Below are positions 8,666 to 17,768 of a DNA stretch of 64,000 nt, piece by piece. The stretch comes from Anaerolineae bacterium (lineage in GTDB: Bacteria > Chloroflexota > Anaerolineae > Aggregatilineales > Aggregatilineaceae), in assembly GCA_016926875.1 (NCBI GenBank), contig JAFGNU010000073.1, positions 1 to 64,000 on the forward strand, in the 5' to 3' direction. The position numbers and the translations under genes are program-made. Each line of letters starts with the position of its first letter. Position 1 is the stretch's first letter. The notes beneath the pieces were generated by a model. It had not been told where the DNA came from and searched no databases. It saw only the letters and a program-made list of their open reading frames with translations.

Positions 8666-9270
8666 GCGATTACCTGATCCGCGACGACGCCGCGCCCGGC
8701 CTGACCTTTACCCAGCGCTGGAACAGCTACCTGGCTGTGGCAACGGTGCTGCTGATGCTGGCCTTTGGCTTAACGCTGCGCAACAATGCCCTGAACGCTA
8801 CCCAAACCTTCGAAGACCTCGAAGCAGGCGTCCGGGCGCAGCTTCCGCGCGGCTGGCTGCTGGATGCTGAAAGCGCCGATTACGTCTTCCGCGCCGAAAA
8901 CCCCGACGCGCTGCCGTTCAAGACGCTGCTCCAGGTGTCGGTGCTGCCCATCGGGTCGGACGCGACACCGCGTAATGTGCTGGACATTCTGGACATCCAG
9001 CGCGCCACCCGGTTTTCCGCCTACCGCGTCATCTCGCGCACCGAGGAAACCCTGCGCGACGGCTCCGACGCAATCCGCATGACCTACGCCTACACCCAGG
9101 AAGAACGCAACCCGTTTCTAGAAAGCGTCCCCGTCGTGGTACAGGGTGTAGACGTGGTTGTTCTGCGCCGCTCACAGGCGGTCGTGATCACCTACCGCGA
9201 AGAGCGCAGCGCGTTCGAAAACAACCTGTATTACTTCGAAAACCTGCTGCAAAGCGTGGAAATATTCTGA
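8662..9270 (+). CDS. Small membrane-anchored protein, function unknown
   Basis: 202 residues: a short cytoplasmic start, one membrane helix at about 23-43 ('NSYLAVATVLLMLAFGLTLR'), then an outside domain of mixed alpha-beta look with 'VRAQLPRGWLLDAESADYVF' and 'LRDGSDAIRMTYAYTQEE'. It overlaps the PrsW-like gene before it by 4 bases and the protease gene after it by 1 base (TGATG), so the three should be made together. No family recognised. A role as substrate or partner of the neighbouring protease is inference. Confidence 0.7.
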   Translation: MSDYLIRDDAAPGLTFTQRWNSYLAVATVLLMLAFGLTLRNNALNATQTFEDLEAGVRAQLPRGWLLDAESADYVFRAENPDALPFKTLLQVSVLPIGSDATPRNVLDILDIQRATRFSAYRVISRTEETLRDGSDAIRMTYAYTQEERNPFLESVPVVVQGVDVVVLRRSQAVVITYREERSAFENNLYYFENLLQSVEIF

Positions 9271-11588
9271 TGCTGCATCGCTACCACTCTCTCCTGTTCC
9301 GGATCGCGCTCGCTATCAGCCTGATCAGCCTGCTGATCGGGCTGGGCGTGCTGCTGCCCCTACCCCGCAGCGGGCAGGCGCAGACAGGACCGGAAAACGA
9401 AGAAGAAACAGAAGCCGAGCCGCCGCCGCCCCTGGTTGAACTCAACGAAGACGTGATCAAGCGTGCGACCGTGTTCATCATGCAGACGTACAACACCGAA
9501 GGCCAGCCGAATATCTCGTGTGTCGGATCGGGCACGCTGGTCAGCGCCGACGGGCTGATCCTGACCAACGCGCACAACGCCCTGCCGAGCGAGATGTGCC
9601 CCGCCGATACGCTGGTCATCGCCGTGACCGTGCGCCTGGACGAGCCGCCGATCCCCACCTATACCGCCGAAATCGTTGATGCCAGCCGGGGATTGGACCT
9701 GGCGATCCTGCGCATCAACGGCCACCTGGACGGGCGCGGTATCGAGCCGGGCAGCTTGCAGCTCCCGTTTGTGGAACTGGGCGATTCCGAGGCCGTCGCG
9801 CTGGACGATACGATCACCATCATCGGCTATCCCAACATCGGCAATGACCCGGTCAGCGTCGAACGCGGCACGGTCAGCGGCTTCACGGCAGAGGCGCGCA
9901 CCGGTGACCGCGCCTGGATTCGCACCAGCGCCACCATTCCCGGCACGATGAGCGGCAGCGGCGCGTACAACCGGGACGGTAAACTGGTCGGCATTCCTAC
10001 CATCGCGCCCGCCCGTTCCGGCGGCGTCACGGTAGACTGCCGCGTAATCCAGGACACCAACCGCGACGGGCGTGCCGATCAAAACGATACCTGCGTGCCG
10101 GTCGGGGGCTTTATCAGCGCGCTGCGACCATCCCGGCTGGCGCGCGGACTGGTCCGGGCTACGGCGCTCGGCATCCGCCAGGGTGAAGAACTGACCGGGA
10201 GCACCGCCGCTGCCACCGCAGGCAGCCCGGTATTCAGCCGCCCGTTTTTTTCCACGCGCATCAATGAGGCGGGCGTGCCAGCCAATGTTGTCAGCGGTGT
10301 GCCGGGCGGCATCGACAGCCTGTACCTGTTCTTTGACTATGACAACATGGTTGATGGGTTGATCTACGAACTACGCGTTACCGTGGACGACGTCCCCGAC
10401 GCGATCTACAGCCTGCCGCCTGTCACCTGGAGCGGCGGCGCGCGCGGCACATGGTATATCGGCAGTTCGGGCACGCCCTGGCGCAACGGCTTTTACGATT
10501 TCCGCCTGTTCATCGAAGGGCGCGAAGCCACCAGTGCCCGCATCCTGATCGGCGGCGGCCCGCGCGACAACCCGGCCTTTTCCGACATCATCTTTGGCCT
10601 GCTGGATGCCGACGGCAACCTGGCCGGGACCAACTATGTCCTGCCCGAAGGCAGCGGCATCCAGGCGCGGTTTAACTACCGCAATATGGCACCCGGCACG
10701 CCCTGGACGCACCGCTGGTTTTACGAGGGGACCGAACTCTTCCGCAATGACGAATCCTGGGACGGCGGCGACCAGGGCACGCGCATCATCACCGCCCAGG
10801 CCGACTTTTTGCCCGGCCAGTACCGCCTGGAACTGTACATCGAGAGCGTGCTGAGCGCGACGGCGGATTTTGTGATCGCGGGCGGGGCCGAGGTGGCAAG
10901 CGCCGTCATCTTTGATAACTTCCGGTTTGCTACCGACGTGGCTGAAGGGGCGCCTGCCGGGACGATCCGCAGCGAGTTTTCTGCCGGAACCGAAAGGCTG
11001 TATACCTTTTTCGACTGGCGGCTGCTGGCGCCCGGCACCACCTGGACGCGCCGCTGGCTGGTCGATGGCGACGTGCTGTTCGAGGTCACCGGGCCGTGGG
11101 ATGCCGGGCCGGACGGGCAGAACTACTTTGTTAGCCTGGACAGCCTGGGCACGCTGCCCGACGGCACCTATGGGCTGGAGATCAGCATCGCCAACGTGGT
11201 GCTGCACAGCGTCACGGCCAAGGTCGGGCTGGGCCAGCTCCCGGTCGAAGCCTTCGCCAGCGCGGCAGGCGCGCAGATGGTCGGGCGCATCACCGACGCC
11301 GACACCGGCCAGGGCATTCCCGGCGCGATGTTCATCGTGCTGGACGCGGAATACAGCATCGAAGATTTCACCTGGACGCAGGCACAGGTGCTCGGCGTGT
11401 CGCTGGCCGACAGCCAGGGCTATTTCCAGATTCCGGCGCTGCTGCCGCGCGGCACGCTGGATGAACCGATCCTTTACAGCGTGCTCGCCCGCGCCGAAGG
11501 CTACCTGCCCCTCAGCGCGGACGGCATCATCGTGGTCGACCAGACCAAAAGCCCGGTTGAAATCAATGTCGAATTGAGTCGCAATTGA
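9270..11588 (+). CDS. Secreted trypsin-like serine protease with beta-sandwich modules
   Basis: 772 residues with a signal or anchor helix at about 11-31. Residues ~60-245 form a DegP/S1C-like protease: 'ILTNAHNAL' (His102), 'RGLDLAILRING' (Asp143) and 'GTMSGSGAYNRDGKLVGI' (Ser228), so the whole catalytic triad is present. An acidic loop 'DTNRDGRADQND' at ~262 looks calcium-binding. After it come three similar ~115-residue beta modules ('FFDYDNMVDGLIYELRV', 'RFNYRNMAPGTPWTHRWFYEG', 'FFDWRLLAPGTTWTRRWLVDG'), then a carboxypeptidase-regulatory-like domain 'MVGRITDADTGQGIPGAMFIVLD'. The modules suggest binding to a surface or polymer. The gene is the last of the overlapping three-gene unit. Confidence 0.87.
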   Translation: MLHRYHSLLFRIALAISLISLLIGLGVLLPLPRSGQAQTGPENEEETEAEPPPPLVELNEDVIKRATVFIMQTYNTEGQPNISCVGSGTLVSADGLILTNAHNALPSEMCPADTLVIAVTVRLDEPPIPTYTAEIVDASRGLDLAILRINGHLDGRGIEPGSLQLPFVELGDSEAVALDDTITIIGYPNIGNDPVSVERGTVSGFTAEARTGDRAWIRTSATIPGTMSGSGAYNRDGKLVGIPTIAPARSGGVTVDCRVIQDTNRDGRADQNDTCVPVGGFISALRPSRLARGLVRATALGIRQGEELTGSTAAATAGSPVFSRPFFSTRINEAGVPANVVSGVPGGIDSLYLFFDYDNMVDGLIYELRVTVDDVPDAIYSLPPVTWSGGARGTWYIGSSGTPWRNGFYDFRLFIEGREATSARILIGGGPRDNPAFSDIIFGLLDADGNLAGTNYVLPEGSGIQARFNYRNMAPGTPWTHRWFYEGTELFRNDESWDGGDQGTRIITAQADFLPGQYRLELYIESVLSATADFVIAGGAEVASAVIFDNFRFATDVAEGAPAGTIRSEFSAGTERLYTFFDWRLLAPGTTWTRRWLVDGDVLFEVTGPWDAGPDGQNYFVSLDSLGTLPDGTYGLEISIANVVLHSVTAKVGLGQLPVEAFASAAGAQMVGRITDADTGQGIPGAMFIVLDAEYSIEDFTWTQAQVLGVSLADSQGYFQIPALLPRGTLDEPILYSVLARAEGYLPLSADGIIVVDQTKSPVEINVELSRN

Positions 11589-11730
11589 ACCGCGTCCGCA
11601 GAGGTGAAAAGATCGGCGCGCGTGGGCGTATCATAAGTATAGAGCGCTGCTGCGGCCTGGTTTTCGCCCCACCGGGCGAGTATACTGATCATCACGACGC
11701 GGCTTTGGCCCAATTGGACACTGGCGGCTT

Positions 11731-14580
11731 GTGATGCGACGGTTTGCCCACTGGTTTCTGATCGGTCTGATCGCGCTGGCATGTCTTCCGGGCGCGCCCT
11801 GCGCTCGATCAGCCATGCCCATTGACGACCCGATGAGCCAAAAAATCGAGACGATCCGCGCGTCCCTGTCAGCAGAGGAACGCGTCGGGCAGTTGATGCT
11901 GGTCACGTTCCGGGGAACCGACATCGGGCCGGGCACCGCGATCCACACGTTGATTACAGAATACAACCTCGGCGGCGTGGTGCTGCTGGCCGAAAACGAC
12001 AACATCGCCGGGCCAGACGACACGCCGGGCCAGGTCAAAGTCTTGGCCGAAGACCTGCAACAGCTTGCCTACGAGGCCATCCTGGAAACAGATGGGCAGG
12101 CCAGCGGGCGATCCTTTGTCCCGTTGTTTATTGCTACCACGCACGCAGGCAACGGCCAGCCCGGCACCCAGATCGCGCTGGGCACGACCCCCCTGCCCAG
12201 TTATATGACGCTCGGCGCTACCTGGAATCCCGATTATGCCCGGCAGGTTGGCGAGATCGCGGGCAGCGAACTGAGTGCCATGGGGATCAATATGCTGCTC
12301 GGCCCGGCGCTGGATGTCGTGCAGCAGCCCCAATCCGAACACACGCTTGATCTGGGCGTGCAGTCGTTTGGCGGTGAACCGTTCTGGGTCGGCAAGATGG
12401 CCCAGGCGTATATCACCGGCGTGCACGAGAGCAGCCAGGGCCGCATTGCCGTGATCGCCCAGCACTTCCCCGGCCTGGGGCTGGCCGATACCCAGCCGGA
12501 CCAGGAAATCCCGGTCGTGCCGCGCTCTGCCGAAGAACTGCGCCGTTTCGACCTGCTGCCCTTTTACGCCGTTACAGGTGACGCCGCCAATACACCCGCC
12601 CGCGCAGAAGGCATTCAATGCGCCAATGTGCGCTACCAGGGCGAAAATATCCGCTCGATTACCCGCCCGATCTGCGTGGATGAGCAGGCCGCCGGGCAGT
12701 TGCTCAACCTGGACTACTTCCGCGACTGGCACGAGCGCGGCGTGCTCATCAGCAGTTCGTTAGGCAGCCAGGCCATCCGCCGCTATTACAACATCGACCC
12801 GTTCCCACACCGCCAGGTGGCGCGCGAAGCCCTGCTGGCCGGAAACGACATCCTCTACCTGAACGATTTTGGCCCCCGGCCTGGTGATGACCAGATCGAA
12901 AACGTGATCGACGTCATCAAGTTTTTTGCCGAGCGGTACGAAAGCGATCCCGTTTTCCGCACCCAGGTAGACCGCTCGCTGACACGTGTTTTACGGCTCA
13001 AGCTGACGTTGTATGACGGCGACCTCTCGCCGGAAAACGTCCAGACGCCCGTCAGCGACATCACCGCCGTCGGGCAGGCCGGCGCCGAACTGTATTCCAT
13101 CGCACAGCGCAGCATCACCTTGATCGCGCCGGGCCGCGAAAGCCTGCCCCCTACCCCGGCGCGCAACGACACGATCCTGATCTTCACCGACACGCGCAGC
13201 GCACAGCAGTGCTCCGGTTGTCCCATCTACGATCAGGTGCCGGTTGACGGGCTAGAAGCCGCCATCGAGCGCATGTATGGCCCATACGCGGGCGCGCAGA
13301 TTCGCCCGGAACAGATCACCAGCTTTTCGTTTGTCCAATTTGCCGCCTACTTCGGCGATGCCAGCACCTCATCGCTGGACGACGACGCGCTAAAAACCCG
13401 GCAGCTTGTCGGCGACGCGCTGCGCAGCGCGGACTGGATTGTATTCGTTTCGTTGGGCATCTCTCCCACCCGGACCGAGTCGGGTATCGTGCAGGATTTT
13501 CTCGAAACCGAAACCGCCCTGGCCGAACAGGCGCACGTCGTCGTGATCGCGCTCGGTGCGCCAACCTACCTGTCTTCAACCGAAATCGGCAAGCTCGCCG
13601 CCTATTACGGCCTGTACAGCCACACCCAGCCCGCCATTGACGCTGCCGCCCGCGCATTGTTCCAGGAAACCAGCTTCACCGGCGTGCTGCCGATCAGTCT
13701 GCCAGCGGTCGGATACGACATCTTTGAAGCAACCGCGCCCGAACCAGGCCAAACGATCCAGCTTGTGATCGAGACATTAGGGGATCGCTCGGTGCGTTCG
13801 CCAACCGACCCCACCGAGCCGCTGACGATGTTTGTGGACGAAAAACTCACCCTGCGCACCGAACCAATCGAGGACCGCAACGGGCACCCCGTACCGGATA
13901 ACACCCCGGTTGAGTTCATGCTGACCTTTATCACGGACAACCTGCAAACCCGCCAGTATGGCGCCACCCTGGACGGCGTGGCCTATACCAGTTTCACCCC
14001 CAACCGGGCGGGACATGTCCAGATCACAGCCGCCTGCGCAGACGCCACCCAGTCGTACACGTTCCAGATCATTATCACCGACGCGAGCACCGACGCCCAG
14101 GCGAACCAACCGGCTGCCGAGAACGGTTCGCCCGGCCCCGGCGAAACGCCATCGCCCGAAGCCGCGCTCACCTCCCCGGACGATACCGGCGACGACTTCG
14201 CCAGCATCCTCGGCGAACCACTCTCCCAGGCGGAAAATGAATCCGGTGCAGGCGGCGATACGTCCGGCGCACAAAACGAGTCTGACAGCCGGTGGCTGCA
14301 TGTAACCGACCTGTTCCTGTCGCTGTTTGGGCTGGCGCTGATGAGCATACTGGCGTTTTCGCTGGGACTGTCGGCCACACTCACCACCGGCGGCGGCATC
14401 CGGGTTGTGTTGGGCAGCGTCGTCGCGGGCCTGATCGGGTATATTTATTATGGTGTGAGCGCCCCCGGCGCAAACCAACTTCACACGCTGTTGGATAGCC
14501 TGGCCCCGATTGTAACAACGCTGGCCTCCGGGTTGGTAGGGCTGCTGGCTGCGTGGTGGTCGCTGCCCCACCACCGCTGA
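11731..14580 (+). CDS. GH3-like protein lacking catalytic residues, membrane-anchored
   Basis: 949 residues; the start is GTG 11731 or ATG 11734. A signal-like segment (8-20) precedes a glycoside hydrolase family 3 barrel (~38-420): 'RVGQLMLVTFRGTDIGPG', 'YNLGGVVLLAENDNI', 'GATWNPDYARQVGEIAGSEL', 'GINMLLGPALDV'. The usual K-H-F-P-G-H-G...D-S-H-x-x-x-P is 'QHFPGLGLADTQPDQEIP', and the nucleophile segment V-I-x-D-D-L-x-M is 'LISSSLGSQ', so the His/Asp pair and the Asp nucleophile are all missing. Residues ~455-670 match the GH3 C-terminal sandwich ('ALGAPTYLSS'). A Big/invasin-like domain (~695-790), an acidic linker and two or three C-terminal membrane helices follow. It is probably a non-enzymatic glycan-binding or structural protein. 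Confidence 0.85.
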   Translation: MMRRFAHWFLIGLIALACLPGAPCARSAMPIDDPMSQKIETIRASLSAEERVGQLMLVTFRGTDIGPGTAIHTLITEYNLGGVVLLAENDNIAGPDDTPGQVKVLAEDLQQLAYEAILETDGQASGRSFVPLFIATTHAGNGQPGTQIALGTTPLPSYMTLGATWNPDYARQVGEIAGSELSAMGINMLLGPALDVVQQPQSEHTLDLGVQSFGGEPFWVGKMAQAYITGVHESSQGRIAVIAQHFPGLGLADTQPDQEIPVVPRSAEELRRFDLLPFYAVTGDAANTPARAEGIQCANVRYQGENIRSITRPICVDEQAAGQLLNLDYFRDWHERGVLISSSLGSQAIRRYYNIDPFPHRQVAREALLAGNDILYLNDFGPRPGDDQIENVIDVIKFFAERYESDPVFRTQVDRSLTRVLRLKLTLYDGDLSPENVQTPVSDITAVGQAGAELYSIAQRSITLIAPGRESLPPTPARNDTILIFTDTRSAQQCSGCPIYDQVPVDGLEAAIERMYGPYAGAQIRPEQITSFSFVQFAAYFGDASTSSLDDDALKTRQLVGDALRSADWIVFVSLGISPTRTESGIVQDFLETETALAEQAHVVVIALGAPTYLSSTEIGKLAAYYGLYSHTQPAIDAAARALFQETSFTGVLPISLPAVGYDIFEATAPEPGQTIQLVIETLGDRSVRSPTDPTEPLTMFVDEKLTLRTEPIEDRNGHPVPDNTPVEFMLTFITDNLQTRQYGATLDGVAYTSFTPNRAGHVQITAACADATQSYTFQIIITDASTDAQANQPAAENGSPGPGETPSPEAALTSPDDTGDDFASILGEPLSQAENESGAGGDTSGAQNESDSRWLHVTDLFLSLFGLALMSILAFSLGLSATLTTGGGIRVVLGSVVAGLIGYIYYGVSAPGANQLHTLLDSLAPIVTTLASGLVGLLAAWWSLPHHR

Positions 14581-14632
14581 CAAAACAGCGGGCAAACTAC
14601 TATTTTCGCTCACTCTAAAGGAAATTTGCATC

Positions 14633-16498
14633 ATGGACAAACTAACAATACGCGGTTCTAGATTGATCGACACATCCGGGCGCGAGGTGATGCTGCGCGG
14701 CGTGAACCTGAGCGGCGCTACCAAAACGCCGCCGGACGAACCCACCCACATCGCCAACAACTTTGCTCACCACCGTGATGTATCATTCATCGGGCGTCCC
14801 TGTCCGCGTGACGAAGCGCGTGAGCACTACGAGCGCCTGCGCTACTGGGGATTCAACGTGCTGCGCTTCCTGACTACCTGGGAAGCAGTCGAGCACGCCG
14901 GGCCGGGCCAGTACGATACCGATTACCTGGACTACCTGGAAGAAATGGTTGCGCTAGCGGGCGAATACGGCCTGTATGTATTCATTGATCCGCACCAGGA
15001 TGTGTGGAGCCGGATGACCGGCGGTGATGGCGCGCCGGGCTGGACGCTGGAAGCCGTTGGATTTGACATAACCCGGCTGGACGCCAGCGAAGCGGCGATC
15101 ACCATGCAGCACCGCTATCCCAATTACCCGACGATGGTCTGGCCTACCAATGCATCCCGGCTGGCCTGCGCGACCATGTTCACGCTGTTTTTTGCAGGCA
15201 GCCTGGTTGCACCGGGGATCACCATCAACGGCTTGCCCGTTCAGGACTTCCTACAAAACTCGTTCATCCGCTCGATCCAGCAGATCGCCCGGCGCGTCAA
15301 GGACATGCCGCACGTGCTCGGCTATGGTCCGCTCAACGAACCGGGCACCGGCTACCTGGGCATTCAAGACCTGAACGCCCCGCAGCCATCCCTCCACCAG
15401 TTCGAGGCGTTCCTGACGCCTGCCGACAGCATCCTGGTAGGGGCCGGATTCCCGCGCACCGTGCCACAGCTTGAGCGGCGCGATCTCACCTATGTGCCCA
15501 CCGACCAGACAACCGCCATCAACCCGGATGGCGTCTCGGCCTGGCAGGGTGCAGATATCTGGCAGCAGCTTGGCGTGTGGGGTTATGACGCCGACGGCGG
15601 CCCGGTGATCCGGCAGCCGGACTATTTCGCCGCCACAAACTTCCTGCGCGACGGGCTGATCCCCTTCAGCAAACGCTATGCGCAGGCCATGCGCGAGGAG
15701 CAGCCGGACGCGATCATCTTTCTCGAAAGCAACCCCTCCGAATCAACCGAATTCGCCATCAAGCCCGGCGAGCTGGACGCGGTCGTCCATGCGGGCCACT
15801 GGTATGACAGCCTGATGCTGCTCACCAAGCGCTTTGACGGCGAGCAAGCCTACGACCGTATAGAGGGGCGTATTGTCAGGGGACGCAGCCGGATCGCCGA
15901 CATCTACAAAGAAAACATTGCCGCGCTGTGCGCTGTTTCGCAGCGAATGGGCGGCGTGCCCACGTTGATCGGGGAATTTGGGCTGGCCTATGATATGAAC
16001 GACCAGCGCGCCTATCAAGACGGCGATTTTTCGCTGCACGAACTGGCGCTCAGCCTGTACTACGACGCGCTGGATGCCAACCTGTGCCACTCCACCCAGT
16101 GGAACTATACACCCGACAACTCCAACTGCTGGGGTGACAACTGGAACCAGGAAGACCTCAGCATCTTCAGCCGGGACCAGCAGGCCAACCCGCTAGACAT
16201 TCACAGCGGCGGGCGTGCGATCAAGGGTTTCAGCCGTCCCTACATACGCCGCGCGGCAGGCGCGATCACGCGGGTGCAGTTTGATCACACCAGCGGCGTC
16301 TTTTCGGCTTCCGTTAAGGTTGATGCCGGGATAGATGCTCCAACGCTGATCTATGTGCCGAGCATCTGGTACAGGGCAGGCTATACCGTCGAAGCAGACA
16401 GTGGGACATGCTCGCCGCAGGACGACAACCCGCATATCCTGGCCTGGCGCGGCGCAGACGCGGGTGAGCAAACGATCACGATCAGGCCGAAGTCATAG
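14633..16498 (+). CDS. GH5 family glycosidase (endoglycoceramidase/glucosylceramidase-like)
   Basis: 621 residues. The N-terminus 'GREVMLRGVNLSG' and 'LRYWGFNVLRFLTTWEAVEHAGPG' are GH5; 'FIDPHQDVWSRMTGGDGAPGW' is the signature seen in endoglycoceramidase-related members. Acid/base Glu236 lies in 'GPLNEPGTG', and the nucleophile Glu448 in 'LIGEFGLAYD'. The last ~90 residues form a beta domain ('YIRRAAGAITRVQFDHTSGVF') like the C-terminal domain of those enzymes. No signal peptide is visible, so an intracellular role is likely unless export is non-classical. AAGGAA is 9 bases before the ATG. The true substrate, glycolipid or other beta-glucoside, is not settled by sequence. Confidence 0.9.
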   Translation: MDKLTIRGSRLIDTSGREVMLRGVNLSGATKTPPDEPTHIANNFAHHRDVSFIGRPCPRDEAREHYERLRYWGFNVLRFLTTWEAVEHAGPGQYDTDYLDYLEEMVALAGEYGLYVFIDPHQDVWSRMTGGDGAPGWTLEAVGFDITRLDASEAAITMQHRYPNYPTMVWPTNASRLACATMFTLFFAGSLVAPGITINGLPVQDFLQNSFIRSIQQIARRVKDMPHVLGYGPLNEPGTGYLGIQDLNAPQPSLHQFEAFLTPADSILVGAGFPRTVPQLERRDLTYVPTDQTTAINPDGVSAWQGADIWQQLGVWGYDADGGPVIRQPDYFAATNFLRDGLIPFSKRYAQAMREEQPDAIIFLESNPSESTEFAIKPGELDAVVHAGHWYDSLMLLTKRFDGEQAYDRIEGRIVRGRSRIADIYKENIAALCAVSQRMGGVPTLIGEFGLAYDMNDQRAYQDGDFSLHELALSLYYDALDANLCHSTQWNYTPDNSNCWGDNWNQEDLSIFSRDQQANPLDIHSGGRAIKGFSRPYIRRAAGAITRVQFDHTSGVFSASVKVDAGIDAPTLIYVPSIWYRAGYTVEADSGTCSPQDDNPHILAWRGADAGEQTITIRPKS

Positions 16499-16529
16499 TG
16501 AGGATTTACCGATCCGATAACACCAGGGA

Positions 16530-17543
16530 TTATGGCGCGGCCAGCGTCACGATCAGGGCTACAAGCACCAGGATACCGGCCAGGATCGCCAGCACCATGT
16601 TTCCCTGGGCAATCGCCAGCTCAGATGAGCGATCCAGGGCGCGCAGATCGGCCCGCCGCAAACCGGGCGCAAAACCGCGTGCGGGCAGCGTGCCCTGCCT
16701 CAACAGCGCGTCGATAAACGTCTGCACATCCGGCGGGCGGTCGTCGGGATGCATCGACATCGCCCACAATACGGCGCGCGCCGTCCGGTCGCTGATCGCC
16801 GGGTTGATGTCGCGCGGATCGCGCAGCGAGCGCGGTCGGAGAAAACGCTGGCGGGCTTCGGCGGGTGGTGTGCTGGTCAGCAGGTGGTACAGCGTCGCGC
16901 CCAGCGCGTACAGGTCGCTGCGCACGTCGGTATGGCCCATATCGCCGCCGTACTGTTCCAGCGGCGTATACAGCGCGGTGCCCCGGCCCTGCACAACCGT
17001 GATCGTCCGGCTTTCATCGGAGGACAGCAGCTTGACCAGGCCAAAATCAACCAGCTTGATCAGGCCATCGGGTGTTATCTTGATATTGGAGGGCTTGATA
17101 TCCCGGTGCAGCACGGCAAATTCCTGGGTGTGCAGGTAGCGCAGCGCGTCGGTAAGCTGCCGCGCCCATTCGAGCACCTGCCGTTCCGGTATAAATTCGC
17201 CGCGCCGCAGCGCCTGATCAATCGCTTGCCTCAAATCGTATCCTGGCACAAAATCCATAACCAGGAAGTCTCGCTCACCGTCCGAGAAAAAGTCGGAGAC
17301 TTTCGGCAGATTGGGATGATCAAGCTGGGCCAGGATGCTGGCTTCCCGCTGGAACTGGCGGCGATCCTGTTCCAGGATATCCGGTTCGATGTCCGGGTCG
17401 GGGTGAATCTCTTTGATGGCCGTATAGCGCCCTTCCAGGCGCACGTCGGCTGCCTTGTAGATGCAGCCCATACCGCCCTGGCCGATTATCTCGATGATTT
17501 TATAGCGATCGCGCAGCACATCGCCGGGCTTGAGGCGAATCAT
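16530..17543 (-). CDS. Ser/Thr protein kinase (PknB type) with C-terminal membrane helix
   Basis: The start is set at the ATG 17541-17543 ('MIRLKPGDVLRDRYKIIEIIG'), giving 337 residues; the longer ORF adds 37 residues unlike the family. All kinase motifs are present: 'GQGGMGCIYKA', 'AIKEIH' (Lys), 'HRDIKPSNIKI', 'LVDFGLVKL' (DFG), 'GTALYTPLEQYGG' (substitute for APE) and 'TDVRSDLYALGATLYHLLT'. A single membrane segment closes the protein ('MVLAILAGILVLVALIVTLA') with almost nothing outside, so it lacks the usual sensor domain (PASTA or other). It is divergent from the FHA-winged-helix gene, a plausible substrate. Confidence 0.95.
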   Translation of the reverse strand: MIRLKPGDVLRDRYKIIEIIGQGGMGCIYKAADVRLEGRYTAIKEIHPDPDIEPDILEQDRRQFQREASILAQLDHPNLPKVSDFFSDGERDFLVMDFVPGYDLRQAIDQALRRGEFIPERQVLEWARQLTDALRYLHTQEFAVLHRDIKPSNIKITPDGLIKLVDFGLVKLLSSDESRTITVVQGRGTALYTPLEQYGGDMGHTDVRSDLYALGATLYHLLTSTPPAEARQRFLRPRSLRDPRDINPAISDRTARAVLWAMSMHPDDRPPDVQTFIDALLRQGTLPARGFAPGLRRADLRALDRSSELAIAQGNMVLAILAGILVLVALIVTLAAP

Positions 17544-17729
17544 CAGTTTGGCTATACTCCAATCAGTCGCCGGTGGCGAATGGATCACAATGGCAGCCGG
17601 GCAGCGCTGCCGTACAGGACAGGCTAAGTCCCCTCTGGTGGGTAATGGTAGCATGTTCCGGGCCGGTGATCACGTCGATTCGACTGCGGCTCTCATTCGC
17701 TCAGGCGGCGGTATTGGCAGGGTGCGCTC

Positions 17730-17758
17730 ACCATAGCCCGGCGCACACAAATTGTCAA
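17730..17758 (-). promoter_or_regulatory. Promoter of the Ser/Thr kinase gene
   Basis: TTGACA, 17 bases, TATGGT on the minus strand, leaving a leader of about 180 bases before the kinase ATG. The -35 box overlaps the region just before the FHA gene's ribosome site, so binding near the FHA start could affect the kinase promoter. Confidence 0.45.
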
Positions 17759-17768
17759 GGAAAAAGCC

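Noticed and set aside
13777-14760. 327-residue minus-strand ORF
   Set aside because: Runs antisense through the end of the GH3-like gene and into GH5; no plausible start or motif.
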